Below are positions 17,359 to 26,726 of a stretch of DNA of 61,675 nucleotides, one piece after another (within the stretch, counting starts at the first letter, position 1; each line of letters begins with the position of its first letter). The stretch comes from Thioalkalivibrio sp. ALE14. GTDB taxonomy: Bacteria; Pseudomonadota; Gammaproteobacteria; Ectothiorhodospirales; Ectothiorhodospiraceae. The notes beneath the pieces were generated by a model. That model was not told the origin of the DNA. It was given only the letters and a program-made list of their open reading frames with translations, and ran no database searches. The stretch spans positions 1 to 61,675 of the forward strand of contig NZ_AQXY01000019.1 of assembly GCF_000376845.1 (NCBI RefSeq), written 5' to 3'. The translations under genes and the position numbers were made by a program.

Positions 17359-17488
17359 ATGGAATCACAACGGGTGTCTGATCTGAACCCTGTGGCCAAT
17401 GAGACTGCCGCCCAGCACGGTGTCGGGTTCCGGTGTTCTACCTTTTTTCCGACTGGGTTACCCTTCGAACCCTGTTCAGGAGGATCCC

Positions 17489-18622
17489 ATGCACCCGGAA
17501 TTTCCACAGGAAGGAATCATTCACCTCAACCATGCCGCCGTCGGGCCCTGGCCGCGGCGAACCGAGGAGGCCGTCTGCCGGTTTGCCCGAGAAAACGTGG
17601 CGCATGGCTCGCGCGACTACCTGCAATGGCTCAAGCGCGTCGATGCCACCCGAGAACTGGCACGGGCGCTGATCGGGGCACCGGCCGCGGAGGATATTGC
17701 CTTCGTGAAGAACACCTCCGAGGCCCTGTCGATGGTGGCCTTTGGCCTGGACTGGAAACCGGGTGACAACGTGGTGTTTCCGGCCCACGAGTTTCCCTCC
17801 AACCGCGTCGTCTGGCTAGCGGCGGCCGAGCGCTTCGGCCTCGAAGCGCGCGAAGTCGAGATTGGCGAAGAGCCCGAGCGCGACCTGCTGGCGGCCTGCG
17901 ACGGGCGCACGCGCCTGGTGGCCACCAGCGCCGTGCGCTACGACTCCGGCATGCGGATCGATATCCAGGCCCTGGGCGCGGAGCTCCGCTCGCGCAGCAT
18001 CCTGTTCTGCGTCGATGCGATTCAGCACCTGGGCGCCCTGCCCTTCGATGCCCCGGGCTGCCATGCGGATTTCGTGATGGCGGATGCGCACAAGTGGATG
18101 CTGGCGCCGGAGGGGATCGGGGTGTTCTACGTGAACCCGGAAATCCGCGAGCGCCTGACGCTGCAGGAGTTCGGCTGGAACATGCTCGAGCATGCCGGCG
18201 ATTTCTCCAATCCGGGGATCGAGCCGGCGGCGAGCGCCCGGCGCTTCGAGCCGGGCAGTCCGAACATGCTTGGAATCCACGCGCTGCACGCCAGCCTCTC
18301 GCTCCTGCTGGAGACCGGCCTTGAGACGATCGACCACGAGATCCGGGAACACTGGCTGCATCTGGAAGAGGGTCTGCGGGCGCAGGGCTGCCGCATTCTG
18401 ACGCCGCGCGGCCGGCGCGCGGGCATCCTTACGTTCCTGCCCCCGGTGAATGACCTGGATGCGCTTTACGCACAGCTTCAGGGATACGGAATCCTGTGTG
18501 CCCAGCGCGGCGGCGGGATCCGCTTTGCACCGCACTTCTACCTGACGCGGGAGCAAATCGACCGGGCCCTGGAGTGTCTCGGCGAGGCCATCCGCGAGAA
18601 CGCGGCTGCAGGCGTACGCTGA
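17489..18622 (+). CDS. Class V aminotransferase (cysteine desulfurase/epimerase-like)
   Basis: The protein has 377 residues from the ATG at 17489, with CAGGAGG 5 bases upstream. It is a fold-type I PLP enzyme. 'IHLNHAAVGPWPRRTEEAV' is the class V N-terminal pattern, 'FCVDAIQHLGALPFD' holds the PLP-contacting Asp/His, and 'VMADAHKWMLAPEGIGVFY' contains the PLP lysine. A Cys desulfurase-type active-site cysteine loop is not obvious, so isopenicillin-N-epimerase-like or other class V chemistry is as likely as desulfuration. Confidence 0.85.
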   Translation: MHPEFPQEGIIHLNHAAVGPWPRRTEEAVCRFARENVAHGSRDYLQWLKRVDATRELARALIGAPAAEDIAFVKNTSEALSMVAFGLDWKPGDNVVFPAHEFPSNRVVWLAAAERFGLEAREVEIGEEPERDLLAACDGRTRLVATSAVRYDSGMRIDIQALGAELRSRSILFCVDAIQHLGALPFDAPGCHADFVMADAHKWMLAPEGIGVFYVNPEIRERLTLQEFGWNMLEHAGDFSNPGIEPAASARRFEPGSPNMLGIHALHASLSLLLETGLETIDHEIREHWLHLEEGLRAQGCRILTPRGRRAGILTFLPPVNDLDALYAQLQGYGILCAQRGGGIRFAPHFYLTREQIDRALECLGEAIRENAAAGVR

Positions 18623-18729
18623 GGGTTGCGGATTCGGGTCGACGAAAGGGACCCGGATGTGGCGTCCTGCGGCGGGTGACGGGCTCGACCGGCAAGCTCG
18701 CCCCAAACACCCAGGCCTTTGCCCCGCGG

Positions 18730-19068
18730 CTAGAACGTGTGGGTTTTGCGGTCGGAGTTCAGCATGCCGCCCAGGTGTTCCTCGATCCGACGGTGGGTGA
18801 CTCCCTTGTCGGACTTGTTGAACTGGACGCCAATGCCACGCAGGCGGTTGCCCTGGGCGCGCGGCGGGGTAATCCAGACGACCGTACACGGGGTCGGGAG
18901 GCGATCCGAATCCTCCAGCAGTGACAGCAGCAGGAAGACCTGGTCTCCCAGCTTGTAGGCCTTGTCGGTCGGGATGAACAGCCCGCCATTGGTCACGAAC
19001 GGCATGTAGGCCGCGTACAGCGCGGGTTTTTCCTTGATTGCCAAGGTCAGCATGCCCTGTCCGGCCAT
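18730..19068 (-). CDS. pilZ: PilZ-domain protein (type IV pilus assembly)
   Basis: The protein has 112 residues from the ATG at 19068. It contains 'MLTLAIKEKPALYAAYMPFVTNGGLFIPT', 'LGDQVFLLLSLLEDSDRLPTPCTVVWITP' and 'GIGVQFN', the arrangement of the small PilZ proteins at the end of fab/tmk/holB operons, as in Pseudomonas pilZ. These pilus-type PilZ proteins lack the N-terminal RxxxR c-di-GMP motif, and none is seen here. It works with FimX/PilB in pilus extension. It is the last gene of the leftward operon, 100 bases after holB. Confidence 0.9.
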   Translation of the reverse strand: MAGQGMLTLAIKEKPALYAAYMPFVTNGGLFIPTDKAYKLGDQVFLLLSLLEDSDRLPTPCTVVWITPPRAQGNRLRGIGVQFNKSDKGVTHRRIEEHLGGMLNSDRKTHTF

Positions 19069-19168
19069 AGACCCTCCCGTGTGACCTGAATGCGTGCTCG
19101 GTCGGGCAGTATCGCCCATCGCACCGATACGGCGCCACCCCGTGGCGATGCGCCCTGTGAGCGGAGCG

Positions 19169-20158
19169 CTATTTCCGGAGAAAACCCAGCGCGATGTCCT
19201 CCATGCGCAGCTGCGGATTCAACTGCCGGGTGGCCTGACGCTGCCAGACCGCTGCCTCGGCGGACAGCGCGGCGAGCCGTCGGGGCCCGGTCTGCCGGGC
19301 GAAGGCCTCCAGCAGGTCCCGCGGGAACTGCCGGCCAAAGGCATCCGGCTCGCCGGTAACCAGGAGGCGCTGGGCGGCGACCAGCAGGGCCTGGATACGC
19401 GGGATCAGCGATTCCGGCAGGCTGCGCTGCATGCGGGCGGCCATCTCGGTGACACCGGGGCTGCGCAACAAGGTGGTCAGGGCCTCCCGGTCCTGTTCCC
19501 AGCGACCCATACGCTCGGCGTCGGTCAGGATCTCGCGCGCGGCGAGCGGCCGTCCAAGACTCGCGGCATAGGCCTCTTCCACCGAGGATGCGTCATCGGC
19601 AAAGCCGCGCAGCCACGCGGTCGCTTCGGTGTAGTCCGGCGTGGGGATCTCGACCATCTGGCAGCGACTGCGGATGGTCGCCGGCAACCGTGCCGGCTGC
19701 GCTGCCTCGAGGATCAGCATCGCGCCGGGCGGCGGTTCCTCCAGCGTCTTGAGCATGGCGTTCGCGGCATTGGTGTTCAGGGAATCCGCCGGGCGGATCA
19801 GCACGCTACGCAGCTTCCCCGAGCCCGACAGCCCGAGAAACTCGATCGCCTCGCGGGCCGCCGCGATCAGGATCTCCTTGCCGGCCTCTTCCGGTTCCAG
19901 GGTCAGGACCTCGGGGTGCACACCCCCGGCGAGGCTGCGGCAGGCATTGCACTCCCCGCAGGCCGCCTCGGTCCCGGTCGCCCGCTGACAGAGCAAGGCC
20001 TGGACCAGCGCGCGCGTCAGCAGCGCCTTCCCTACCCCCGTGGCGCCATGAACCAGCAGGCCGGTGGGCAGGCGCCCCTCGCGCCCCTTACGGATCAGGC
20101 GCTCCCAGGGTGCGTACAGCCAGGGCGGCAAGGCATCGGTGGTCGTCACGGCGTCCAT
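19169..20158 (-). CDS. holB: DNA polymerase III delta' subunit
   Basis: The protein has 329 residues. It belongs to the AAA+ clamp-loader complex that loads the beta sliding clamp. Features are the degenerate P-loop 'VHGATGVGKALLTRALVQ', a Cys-rich zinc finger 'CGECNACRSLAGGVHPE' preceded by a Cys near 'LLCQRA', and 'NAANAMLKTLEEPPPGAMLIL' (Walker B/SRC-like, then 'TIRSRCQ'). It normally follows tmk directly. Here 168 bases of palindromic repeat separate tmk's stop from its ATG, so coupling to tmk is lost. Confidence 0.93.
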   Translation of the reverse strand: MDAVTTTDALPPWLYAPWERLIRKGREGRLPTGLLVHGATGVGKALLTRALVQALLCQRATGTEAACGECNACRSLAGGVHPEVLTLEPEEAGKEILIAAAREAIEFLGLSGSGKLRSVLIRPADSLNTNAANAMLKTLEEPPPGAMLILEAAQPARLPATIRSRCQMVEIPTPDYTEATAWLRGFADDASSVEEAYAASLGRPLAAREILTDAERMGRWEQDREALTTLLRSPGVTEMAARMQRSLPESLIPRIQALLVAAQRLLVTGEPDAFGRQFPRDLLEAFARQTGPRRLAALSAEAAVWQRQATRQLNPQLRMEDIALGFLRK

Positions 20159-20162
20159 GGAC

Positions 20163-20330
20163 CTAGCCCCGATGTTTCATGAATTCGCGTGATGATCGCG
20201 CAGGATATTGGCCGTACAGGGGATCGTTCGAAGGAGTGGCGTATTGGGCGATACGGCCGACTGCGGAAAATTCCCTGTGCGGCCAAGAGACCCGCGAGGG
20301 CGCGTGCAATTCATGAAACATCCGGGCTAG
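20163..20330. repeat. 168-bp palindromic MITE-like element between tmk and holB
   Basis: The termini at 20163-20185 and 20308-20330 are inverted repeats matching at 22 of 23 positions, with CTAGCCC outer ends and GATGTTTCATGAATT inside. TTGGCCGTACAGGG (20208-20221) is complementary to 20273-20286 with one mismatch, and CGTAT/ATACG (20240-20255) closes the centre. The whole element is one symmetric palindrome centred near 20247. The right end supplies the TAG stop of tmk. There is no coding capacity. Confidence 0.75.
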
Positions 20331-20980
20331 CCCTCCAGGGCGTGCAGCGGCAGGCGTTCGCGGACCCCGGCAAGGATTCGATCGGCTACCGTGTCCGGGT
20401 CAGCGGCGGCATCGACGACCAGATATCGGCCGGGGGATTGCGCGGCCCGTTCACGATAGGCGTCGCGGGCGCGCTCGAAGAAGTCCAGCGCCTCGCGTTC
20501 GATCCGGTCGCGACGGCCCCGCTGCACCGCTCGTTCCAGCCCGGTCTCCGGGTCGATATCCAGCAGGATCACCAGATCCGGCCGGAGCTCGCCCTGCAAC
20601 CAGGCTTCCAGTTGCTCGACCCGTTCGCCACCCAGGCCCCGTCCGGCGCCCTGGTAGGCAAACGAGGCATCGGTAAAACGGTCGCTGAGCACCCACTCGC
20701 CAGCATGCAGGGCCGGCCGGATCACTTCGGCCAGGTGCTGGGCACGGGCCGCGAACATCAGCAGCAGCTCGGCCTCCGCGCACATGCCCGGCAGGTCCGG
20801 ATCCAGCAGCAGCCCCCGCAGGCGTTCGCCCAGCGCGGTCCCGCCCGGCTCGCGGGTGGTCCGCACCGAATGCCCCGCACCCCGCAGGGCAGTGTCCAGG
20901 CGTTCGATCTGCGTGCTCTTGCCCGAGCCCTCGATGCCTTCGAGGACCAGTAAGCGGCCAGGATAAGACGAACGTTCCAT
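20327..20980 (-). CDS. tmk: Thymidylate kinase
   Basis: The protein has 217 residues from the ATG at 20980. It phosphorylates dTMP to dTDP. The P-loop 'LEGIEGSGKSTQ' is at about residues 13-24, 'TREPGGTALGERLR' binds dTMP, and 'SDRFTDASFAYQGAGRGL' is the DR(Y/F)-type signature. The LID segment is 'RGRRDRIERE'. A frame extension to 21037 would run into mltG and is rejected. Its TAG stop lies inside the terminal repeat of the palindromic element, so the last codons may have been changed by the insertion ('LHALEG' end). Confidence 0.95.
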   Translation of the reverse strand: MERSSYPGRLLVLEGIEGSGKSTQIERLDTALRGAGHSVRTTREPGGTALGERLRGLLLDPDLPGMCAEAELLLMFAARAQHLAEVIRPALHAGEWVLSDRFTDASFAYQGAGRGLGGERVEQLEAWLQGELRPDLVILLDIDPETGLERAVQRGRRDRIEREALDFFERARDAYRERAAQSPGRYLVVDAAADPDTVADRILAGVRERLPLHALEG

Positions 20981-20999
20981 GTGCAAGGCGACTCCTGTT

Positions 21000-22034
21000 C
21001 TACCGGTCGCGGATACCGTAGCGGCTGCCGTCACCACCCAGCTGGTAGCGAATCACGGCCTCGCGGTGCTCGCGATAGGTCTCGGAGAAATGATGACTGC
21101 CATCGCCGCGCGAGACAAAGAACAGGTCGTCGGTATCCGCCGGTCGCGCGGCGGCCTGCAAGGCCGCCCGGCCCGGGAGCGCAATCGGCGTCGGCGGGAG
21201 TCCGGCTCGGGTGTAGGTATTGTACGGGTGGTCGCGGTCGAGTTCGGCGCGAGTCAGGCGTTGCACGCCCGGCTCCTGAACGTACAGGAGGGTCGGGTCG
21301 GTCTGCAGCCGCATGCCGCGCTTGAGCCGGTTCACGAATACGCCCGCCACCCGGTCCCGTTCGTCTCCGCGCCCGGTCTCGCGCTCGATAATCGAGGCCA
21401 GAATCAGGAGCTCGTAGGGGGATTCCACCGGATGGTCGTCGATACGGTCTTCCCAGGCCCGGTCCAGATTCAGGCGCATGGCCTGGTGCGCGCGCTTCAG
21501 AACGGCCAGGGCGTCGGTACCGGACCCGAAAAAATAGGTATCCGGAAGAAACCAGCCCTCCGGATGTTCCAGATCCGACAGCCCCAGGGCCTCGAGCAGG
21601 TTATGCACGCCGACGGACTCGGACGGACCCACCAGCTCGGGGTGTTCGCGCAATGCGGCCAGCGCCTGACGAATGGTCCAGCCCTCGGGGAACGTGAGGC
21701 GATGCTGCACGACATCGCCCCGGGCCATCGCGTGCAACAACTCGCGGGGCGTCATCGCCGGTGTCACGGCGTACTCGCCCGCCTGCAGCCTGGGCGCAAG
21801 CCCCTGACGGCGACCATAGACCTCTGCCACCCATGCGGATTCGATCCACCCGCGTTCGACGAAGGAGCGACTCACTGCACGCAATCCCTGGCCGGACTCC
21901 AGCTGGTAGCGTTCCGAGCCCTCCAGCGCCAGCGGCGTGTCCAGCTGTGCCCGGTAGTGATCGCTCAACCACCAGGCGGCCGCCAGGGCCAGCACCACCA
22001 CCAGAGCCAGGACAGCGAGACTAATCCGCTTCAT
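21000..22034 (-). CDS. mltG: Endolytic peptidoglycan transglycosylase MltG
   Basis: The protein has 344 residues from the ATG at 22034. One N-terminal membrane anchor (residues about 5-24, 'SLAVLALVVVLALAAAWWL') precedes a YceG domain. 'ELLILASIIERETG' contains the catalytic Glu and 'DPTLLYVQ' and 'NTYTRAGLPPTPIALPG' are family hallmarks. MltG cleaves nascent glycan strands at the inner membrane and terminates them. It overlaps the end of pabC by 14 bases and stands 19 bases before tmk. Confidence 0.95.
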   Translation of the reverse strand: MKRISLAVLALVVVLALAAAWWLSDHYRAQLDTPLALEGSERYQLESGQGLRAVSRSFVERGWIESAWVAEVYGRRQGLAPRLQAGEYAVTPAMTPRELLHAMARGDVVQHRLTFPEGWTIRQALAALREHPELVGPSESVGVHNLLEALGLSDLEHPEGWFLPDTYFFGSGTDALAVLKRAHQAMRLNLDRAWEDRIDDHPVESPYELLILASIIERETGRGDERDRVAGVFVNRLKRGMRLQTDPTLLYVQEPGVQRLTRAELDRDHPYNTYTRAGLPPTPIALPGRAALQAAARPADTDDLFFVSRGDGSHHFSETYREHREAVIRYQLGGDGSRYGIRDR

Positions 22035-22833
22035 GCAACGCGATTCCCATGGGATAGAGCGGATCATCCTGCCACGCGCGCCCCGGATTGTCCGCTTCGG
22101 CCAGCACCGCCGGGGTTATCCCGAGGCGCGCATTGGTCACGTAGAGCCCGTCGGCCCGCTCGACGCGCGCGGTCTCCGGATAGGCCTCTACGACTTCGAA
22201 CCCGAAACGCGCCGCGTGATCGAGCATCCAGGCGCGCCGGGTCCCCGCGATGCCCGACTGATCGACCGGCGGGGTCAGCAGACGCTGTCCCTCACGCAGC
22301 CAGAGATTGCCCTGAGTGGCGCTCACCACCCGCCCCAGCGCATCGCGGACGATTGCCTCCTCCCAGCCGGGTTCCCAGCGGCCGCGTACCACCACCTGTT
22401 CCAGGCGGCTGGTGTGCTTGAGCCCGGCGAGCGCCGGGTTGACCCCGATCGGTACGTCCGACCAGCCCACGGTCAGGGGCATCCGGTCGCCGGGTGGTGC
22501 TTCGTCCAGCACGGGCCCCGCACTGACGATCCGCGTCGGTGCCGGATGGGCCGGTGCTGCGTAACCCCGCGGGCCTTCGCCGCGCGTGATCGTCACCCGT
22601 ACCAGGCAGGCAGGTGTGGTGGCTACCCGGGCCACCTCCTCCAGAATCTGCCCCTCGTCGGCTTCCGGGAATCCCAGCTGGCGCAGCCCCCGCCACAGCC
22701 GATTCCGGTGGTACTCCCACAGCTGCGGCCGCCCGGCCCGTACGCGCAGGGTCTCGAACAGCCCGTCGCCCAGCAGCAACCCGCGGTCGCCCGCCGAGAC
22801 CGTTTCTTCCGGTTTCCCGTTCATCAGAATCAC
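22021..22833 (-). CDS. pabC: Aminodeoxychorismate lyase
   Basis: The protein has 270 residues if started at the GTG at 22831-22833, which overlaps the pabB stop (GTGA). An ATG at 22824 is the alternative. This fold-type IV PLP enzyme releases pyruvate from aminodeoxychorismate to give p-aminobenzoate for folate. 'DRGLLLGDGLFETLRV', the PLP lysine in 'PALAGLKHTSRLEQVV' and 'VVSATQGNLWL' are diagnostic. Lying directly after pabB, it completes the PABA branch within the fab operon. Confidence 0.93.
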   Translation of the reverse strand: MILMNGKPEETVSAGDRGLLLGDGLFETLRVRAGRPQLWEYHRNRLWRGLRQLGFPEADEGQILEEVARVATTPACLVRVTITRGEGPRGYAAPAHPAPTRIVSAGPVLDEAPPGDRMPLTVGWSDVPIGVNPALAGLKHTSRLEQVVVRGRWEPGWEEAIVRDALGRVVSATQGNLWLREGQRLLTPPVDQSGIAGTRRAWMLDHAARFGFEVVEAYPETARVERADGLYVTNARLGITPAVLAEADNPGRAWQDDPLYPMGIALHEAD

Positions 22834-24179
22834 GACATGGCCTCTTTCGGCCCAATCAGCGCTTCCAGCAGGCCCCGGGCCTTGTGCCGCGTCTCCTCGA
22901 GCTCGCGTTCCGGCTCGGAGTCGGCGACGATGCCGGCGCCGGCGCGAAAACGAAGCTCGTTCCCGCGCACCACCAGCGTGCGGATCAGGATGTTGGTATC
23001 CATGCGTCCGTGCCGGCTGACATAGCCACAGGCGCCGGTGTAGGCGCCGCGCGGCGCGTACTGTTCCAGTTCCTGGATGATCTGCATGCTGCGGATCTTG
23101 GGGCACCCGGTGATCGTGCCACCGGGGAAGACCGCCCGCAGCACCTCCGCGGCCGTGGTCCCGCGGCGAAGGCGGCCCACGATGCTCGAGACGATGTGAT
23201 GGACCCGGCGATAGCTCTCGATGGTCATCAGTTCCGCGACCCGAACGCTCCCGGTCTCGGCGATCCGTCCGACGTCATTGCGTTCTAGATCCACCAGCAT
23301 CACATGTTCAGCCCGTTCCTTCAGGTTGAACGTCAACTCACTGAAAAGACGCTTGTCTTCCTCCACATCCGCATCCCGTCTCCGCGTTCCCGCGATCGGC
23401 CGGGTCTCGACTTCGCCCGCCTCGACCGACACCAGGCGCTCCGGCGAGGAACTGATCACATGGGCTCCCGGAAGTTGCAGCCAGGCAGCGAACGGGGCGG
23501 CATTGGCCTGACGCAACCGCGCATACAACACCGCCGGGTCCAGCGGTTCGTCGGACGTGGCGTGCCATTCCCGCGAGAGATTCACCTGGAAGGTATCCCC
23601 GGCCCGGATGTACTCGAGTCCCCGGAGCACCGCCCCGCGATACTGAACGGGGTCCTCTTCCCGTAACGCCAGGTCAGGCAACGAGCGGGACGCCGCCTCC
23701 ATATTCTCCCGCGCCTCCGCACAATCCCGCTCGACCTGTGCACGGCGTTCCGCGTCGTTCGTCTCGTCGACGAACCACGTGCTTCCCTCGTGGTGGTCAT
23801 GGATCAGGGCTGCGGGGAAGTACGTCACCAGGGCGTCGGGCAGCCAGGGATCGGAACGGCATTTCCCCAGCGCCGGTTCCAGGCGCCAGGCCAGTTCATA
23901 GCCGGCATAGAGAAACCACCCCCCGAGGAACGGGAGGTGGGCGTGGTCGGCATCGTCGGGAGCCAGGACGGGCGACCCGGAGAGGTCCTGATCCAGCGCT
24001 TCCAGCACATCGTCGCCTGTCGCGGTCGACAGCGTGCGGCCGGGAAACGCGAACAGGATGGAGAAGCGCGCCGGAGCCTGCCCGATCAGGGCCGACTCCA
24101 GCAGATGCGGATAGCGTTCAGGGAAACGCCGCGCCAGGGCCGCGAAATCGACCCCGGCGGCCAGCCGATGGACCGCCAT
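22830..24179 (-). CDS. pabB: Aminodeoxychorismate synthase component I
   Basis: The protein has 449 residues of the chorismate-utilising family. It aminates chorismate with ammonia from a glutamine amidotransferase (PabA), which is not in the window. It has the PabB motif 'RPIAGTRRRDADVEED', where the Lys/Ala position distinguishes PabB from anthranilate synthase; 'FNLKERAEHVMLVDLERND'; and 'FPGGTITGCPKIRSMQII'. Most gammaproteobacterial fab operons carry pabC alone; here pabB sits between fabF and pabC, 15 bases after fabF. Confidence 0.92.
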   Translation of the reverse strand: MAVHRLAAGVDFAALARRFPERYPHLLESALIGQAPARFSILFAFPGRTLSTATGDDVLEALDQDLSGSPVLAPDDADHAHLPFLGGWFLYAGYELAWRLEPALGKCRSDPWLPDALVTYFPAALIHDHHEGSTWFVDETNDAERRAQVERDCAEARENMEAASRSLPDLALREEDPVQYRGAVLRGLEYIRAGDTFQVNLSREWHATSDEPLDPAVLYARLRQANAAPFAAWLQLPGAHVISSSPERLVSVEAGEVETRPIAGTRRRDADVEEDKRLFSELTFNLKERAEHVMLVDLERNDVGRIAETGSVRVAELMTIESYRRVHHIVSSIVGRLRRGTTAAEVLRAVFPGGTITGCPKIRSMQIIQELEQYAPRGAYTGACGYVSRHGRMDTNILIRTLVVRGNELRFRAGAGIVADSEPERELEETRHKARGLLEALIGPKEAMS

Positions 24180-24194
24180 GGCGGCGCCGCAGCG

Positions 24195-25433
24195 TCAGAT
24201 GCTGCGGAACACCAGGGTGCCGTTGGTGCCGCCGAAACCGAAGGAATTCGACAGGCCCACCTTGGTGTTCATCTCGCGCGCCTCGTTGGCCACGTAATCC
24301 AGGTCGCAACCCTCGCTGGGGTTCTCCAGGTTGATCGTCGGCGGCGACACCTGATCACGCAGCGCGAGGGCCGTGAAGACGCCCTCGATGCCCCCCGCGG
24401 CCCCCAGGAGGTGGCCGGTCATCGACTTGGTGGAGTTCACCAGCAGCTTGTACGCGTGATCACCGAAGGCCTTCTTCAGGCCCTGGGTCTCGGCCAGGTC
24501 GCCGGCCGGGGTGGACGTCCCGTGGGCGTTGATGTAACCCACCTCTTCCGGGTTCACGCCGGCATCCTTCAGGGCACGATGCATGCACTTCGCGGCGCCG
24601 GAGCCATCCTGGATCGGCTGCGTCATGTGGTGCGCATCCGCATTCCAGGCAAAGCCGGCGACCTCGCAGTAGATGTTGGCCCCACGGGCCTTCGCGTGCT
24701 CGTACTCTTCCAGCATCATCACGCCGGCGCCGTCGCTGAGCACGAAACCATCGCGATCCTGGTCCCAGGGGCGCGATGCGCGTTCCGGGTCGTCGTTGCG
24801 GGTGGACAGCGCGCGCGCGGCCGCGAACCCGCCGATGCCCAGCGGCGTGGTGGCCATCTCGGCACCGCCCGCAACCATTGCGTCGGCATCGCCGTAGGCA
24901 ATCATGCGCGCGGCATCGCCGATGTTGTGGGTGCCGGTCGCACAGGCGGACACGATGGAGATGTTCGGGCCCTGCAGGTTGCGCATGATGGACAGGTTGC
25001 CCGCCACCATGTTGATGATCGCGCTGGGCACGAAGAACGGCGAGATCTTGCGGGCACCGCCCTTCAGATACGCCCCGTAGGAGCGCTCGATATACGGCAG
25101 ACCGCCGATCCCGGAGCCGATGGCGACCCCGATCCGCTCGGCGTTCTCCTCGGTCACCTCCAGCCCGGAGTCGTCGAGGGCCTGCAGGCCGGCGGCGATC
25201 CCGTAGAGGACGAAGGTGTCCATCTTCTTCTGGTCTTTCGTCGGGACGTAGTCATTGGCCTCGAAGTCCCGAACCGCGCCGGAGATCTTGACCGGCATGT
25301 CCGAGGCATCGAAGACATCGATGGGGGAAATGCCGCTCTTGCCGGCCTTGATGTTGCTCCAGGCCTTGTCGATAGTGGATCCGACCGGGGACACGATCCC
25401 CAGCCCGGTAATCACGACACGTCGCTTAGCCAA
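24195..25433 (-). CDS. fabF: Beta-ketoacyl-ACP synthase II
   Basis: The protein has 412 residues. It elongates acyl-ACP with malonyl-ACP. The catalytic Cys is in '[19 protein letters not shown]' (about C164), with His residues in '[13 protein letters not shown]' and '[15 protein letters not shown]'. The start is TTG at 25431-25433, supported by GAGGAG 7 bases upstream; no in-frame ATG gives a full N-terminus. It sits downstream of acpP, as is standard. Confidence 0.96.
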   Translation of the reverse strand: MAKRRVVITGLGIVSPVGSTIDKAWSNIKAGKSGISPIDVFDASDMPVKISGAVRDFEANDYVPTKDQKKMDTFVLYGIAAGLQALDDSGLEVTEENAERIGVAIGSGIGGLPYIERSYGAYLKGGARKISPFFVPSAIINMVAGNLSIMRNLQGPNISIVSACATGTHNIGDAARMIAYGDADAMVAGGAEMATTPLGIGGFAAARALSTRNDDPERASRPWDQDRDGFVLSDGAGVMMLEEYEHAKARGANIYCEVAGFAWNADAHHMTQPIQDGSGAAKCMHRALKDAGVNPEEVGYINAHGTSTPAGDLAETQGLKKAFGDHAYKLLVNSTKSMTGHLLGAAGGIEGVFTALALRDQVSPPTINLENPSEGCDLDYVANEAREMNTKVGLSNSFGFGGTNGTLVFRSI

Positions 25434-25544
25434 TGATGTTCTCCTCGAAAGACTGCAATACGCGTTCAGCGAAACGACGAAGGGCCGCCCTGCGCGCAGG
25501 AAGGCCCGTTCGCGTCGTCCTGACCGGCGCCCGGAGGCGTCGGA

Positions 25545-25784
25545 TCAGTCCTTCATGTGCTCGTTGATGTAATCGATCGCCTGCTGCACGGTGGTGATCT
25601 TTTCCGCCTGCTCGTCGGGGATCTCGGTCTCGAATTCCTCTTCGAGCGCCATCACCAGTTCCACCGTGTCCAGCGAATCCGCACCCAGGTCGTCGACGAA
25701 GGCAGCGGCGTTGGTCACGTCCTCTTCCTTGACTCCCAGTTGCTCGACAACGATCTTCTTGACGCGTTCTTCAATGCTACTCAT
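25545..25784 (-). CDS. acpP: Acyl carrier protein
   Basis: The protein has 79 residues and is very acidic. The phosphopantetheine attachment Ser is S37 in '[21 protein letters not shown]'. It shuttles growing acyl chains among FabD, FabG and FabF, which are all encoded beside it. The gaps of about 110-130 bases on each side suit the separate, strong expression usual for ACP. Confidence 0.98.
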   Translation of the reverse strand: MSSIEERVKKIVVEQLGVKEEDVTNAAAFVDDLGADSLDTVELVMALEEEFETEIPDEQAEKITTVQQAIDYINEHMKD

Positions 25785-25912
25785 GGTTCAGAAATCCCCT
25801 TCGGTGTGAGGCGGCTTCGTTGAAAGGTCCGCCATTCTAGAGAAAAGCCCCGCCGCGATCTAGCGATGCGTGCAGCGGGACCTGCGGGCGGCACGCGGCC
25901 TGCCCGCCGTGA

Positions 25913-26650
25913 TCAATGCATGAACATCCCGCCGTTGACGTGCAGGGTCTCGCCAGTGATGTAACCAGCCTCCTCCGAGGCCAGGAAACCGACCGCCGCC
26001 GCGATCTCCTCCGGCGCGCCGAGGCGCCCCAGCGGGATCTGGCCCAGCAGGGCCGCCTTGGTGTCATCACCCAGCTCGCGGGTCATATCGGTATCGATGA
26101 ACCCGGGGGCGACCGTATTCACGGTGATACTGCGGCTCCCGACCTCGCGCGCCAGCGACCGGGCAAAGCCCGCCAGGCCGGCCTTGGCCGCGGCGTAGTT
26201 CGTCTGCCCGGCGTTGCCGGTGGAGCCCACCACGGAGCCGATCAGGATGATGCGGCCGCGGCGCAGCTTCATCATGCCCTTCAGCAGGCGCTGGGTCAGG
26301 CACACGGCGGCGGAGAGGTTGGTATCGATGATCGCATCCCACTCCTCGTCCTTCATGCGCATGAACAGGTTGTCGCGGGTGATGCCGGCATTGTTCACCA
26401 GCACCTCGATCGGGCCTTCCTGATCCTGGATGGACTGCAGGCCGGCGGCGACAGATTCCCCGTCGGTGACGTCCATCGCGATCCCGCGCCCGCCCCATTC
26501 CTTCAGGACCTCGGTGATCCGTTCGGCACCGGCCTCACTGGTGGCGGTACCTACGACCTGCAGGCCCTGTTCGGCCAGGCGGCGGGCGATGGCGGCGCCG
26601 ATCCCGCGGCTTGCGCCGGTGACGAGGGCTACACGTTTGCTGTCGGACAT
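25913..26650 (-). CDS. fabG: 3-oxoacyl-ACP reductase
   Basis: The protein has 245 residues of the classical short-chain dehydrogenase type. It reduces 3-oxoacyl-ACP with NADPH. 'VTGASRGIGAAIARRL' is the Rossmann glycine motif, 'VNNAGITRDNLFMRM' is the typical FabG NNAG segment, and the Ser-Tyr-Lys catalytic set lies in 'IGSVVG' and 'NYAAAKAGL'. It is placed between fabD and acpP as in most bacteria. Confidence 0.96.
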   Translation of the reverse strand: MSDSKRVALVTGASRGIGAAIARRLAEQGLQVVGTATSEAGAERITEVLKEWGGRGIAMDVTDGESVAAGLQSIQDQEGPIEVLVNNAGITRDNLFMRMKDEEWDAIIDTNLSAAVCLTQRLLKGMMKLRRGRIILIGSVVGSTGNAGQTNYAAAKAGLAGFARSLAREVGSRSITVNTVAPGFIDTDMTRELGDDTKAALLGQIPLGRLGAPEEIAAAVGFLASEEAGYITGETLHVNGGMFMH

Positions 26651-26726
26651 GGCAGTTGCCTTTGCTTCATCATGTAAGAGGGGTTGGCGAAACGAGGTTG
26701 ACCGAGCGTGTCCCGGCCATTGAGGG

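Noticed and set aside
15822-17507. Use of the longer start for the KamA-like gene
   Set aside because: The extra 105 residues are low-similarity and cover the divergent promoter region; the ATG at 17192 has a good SD.
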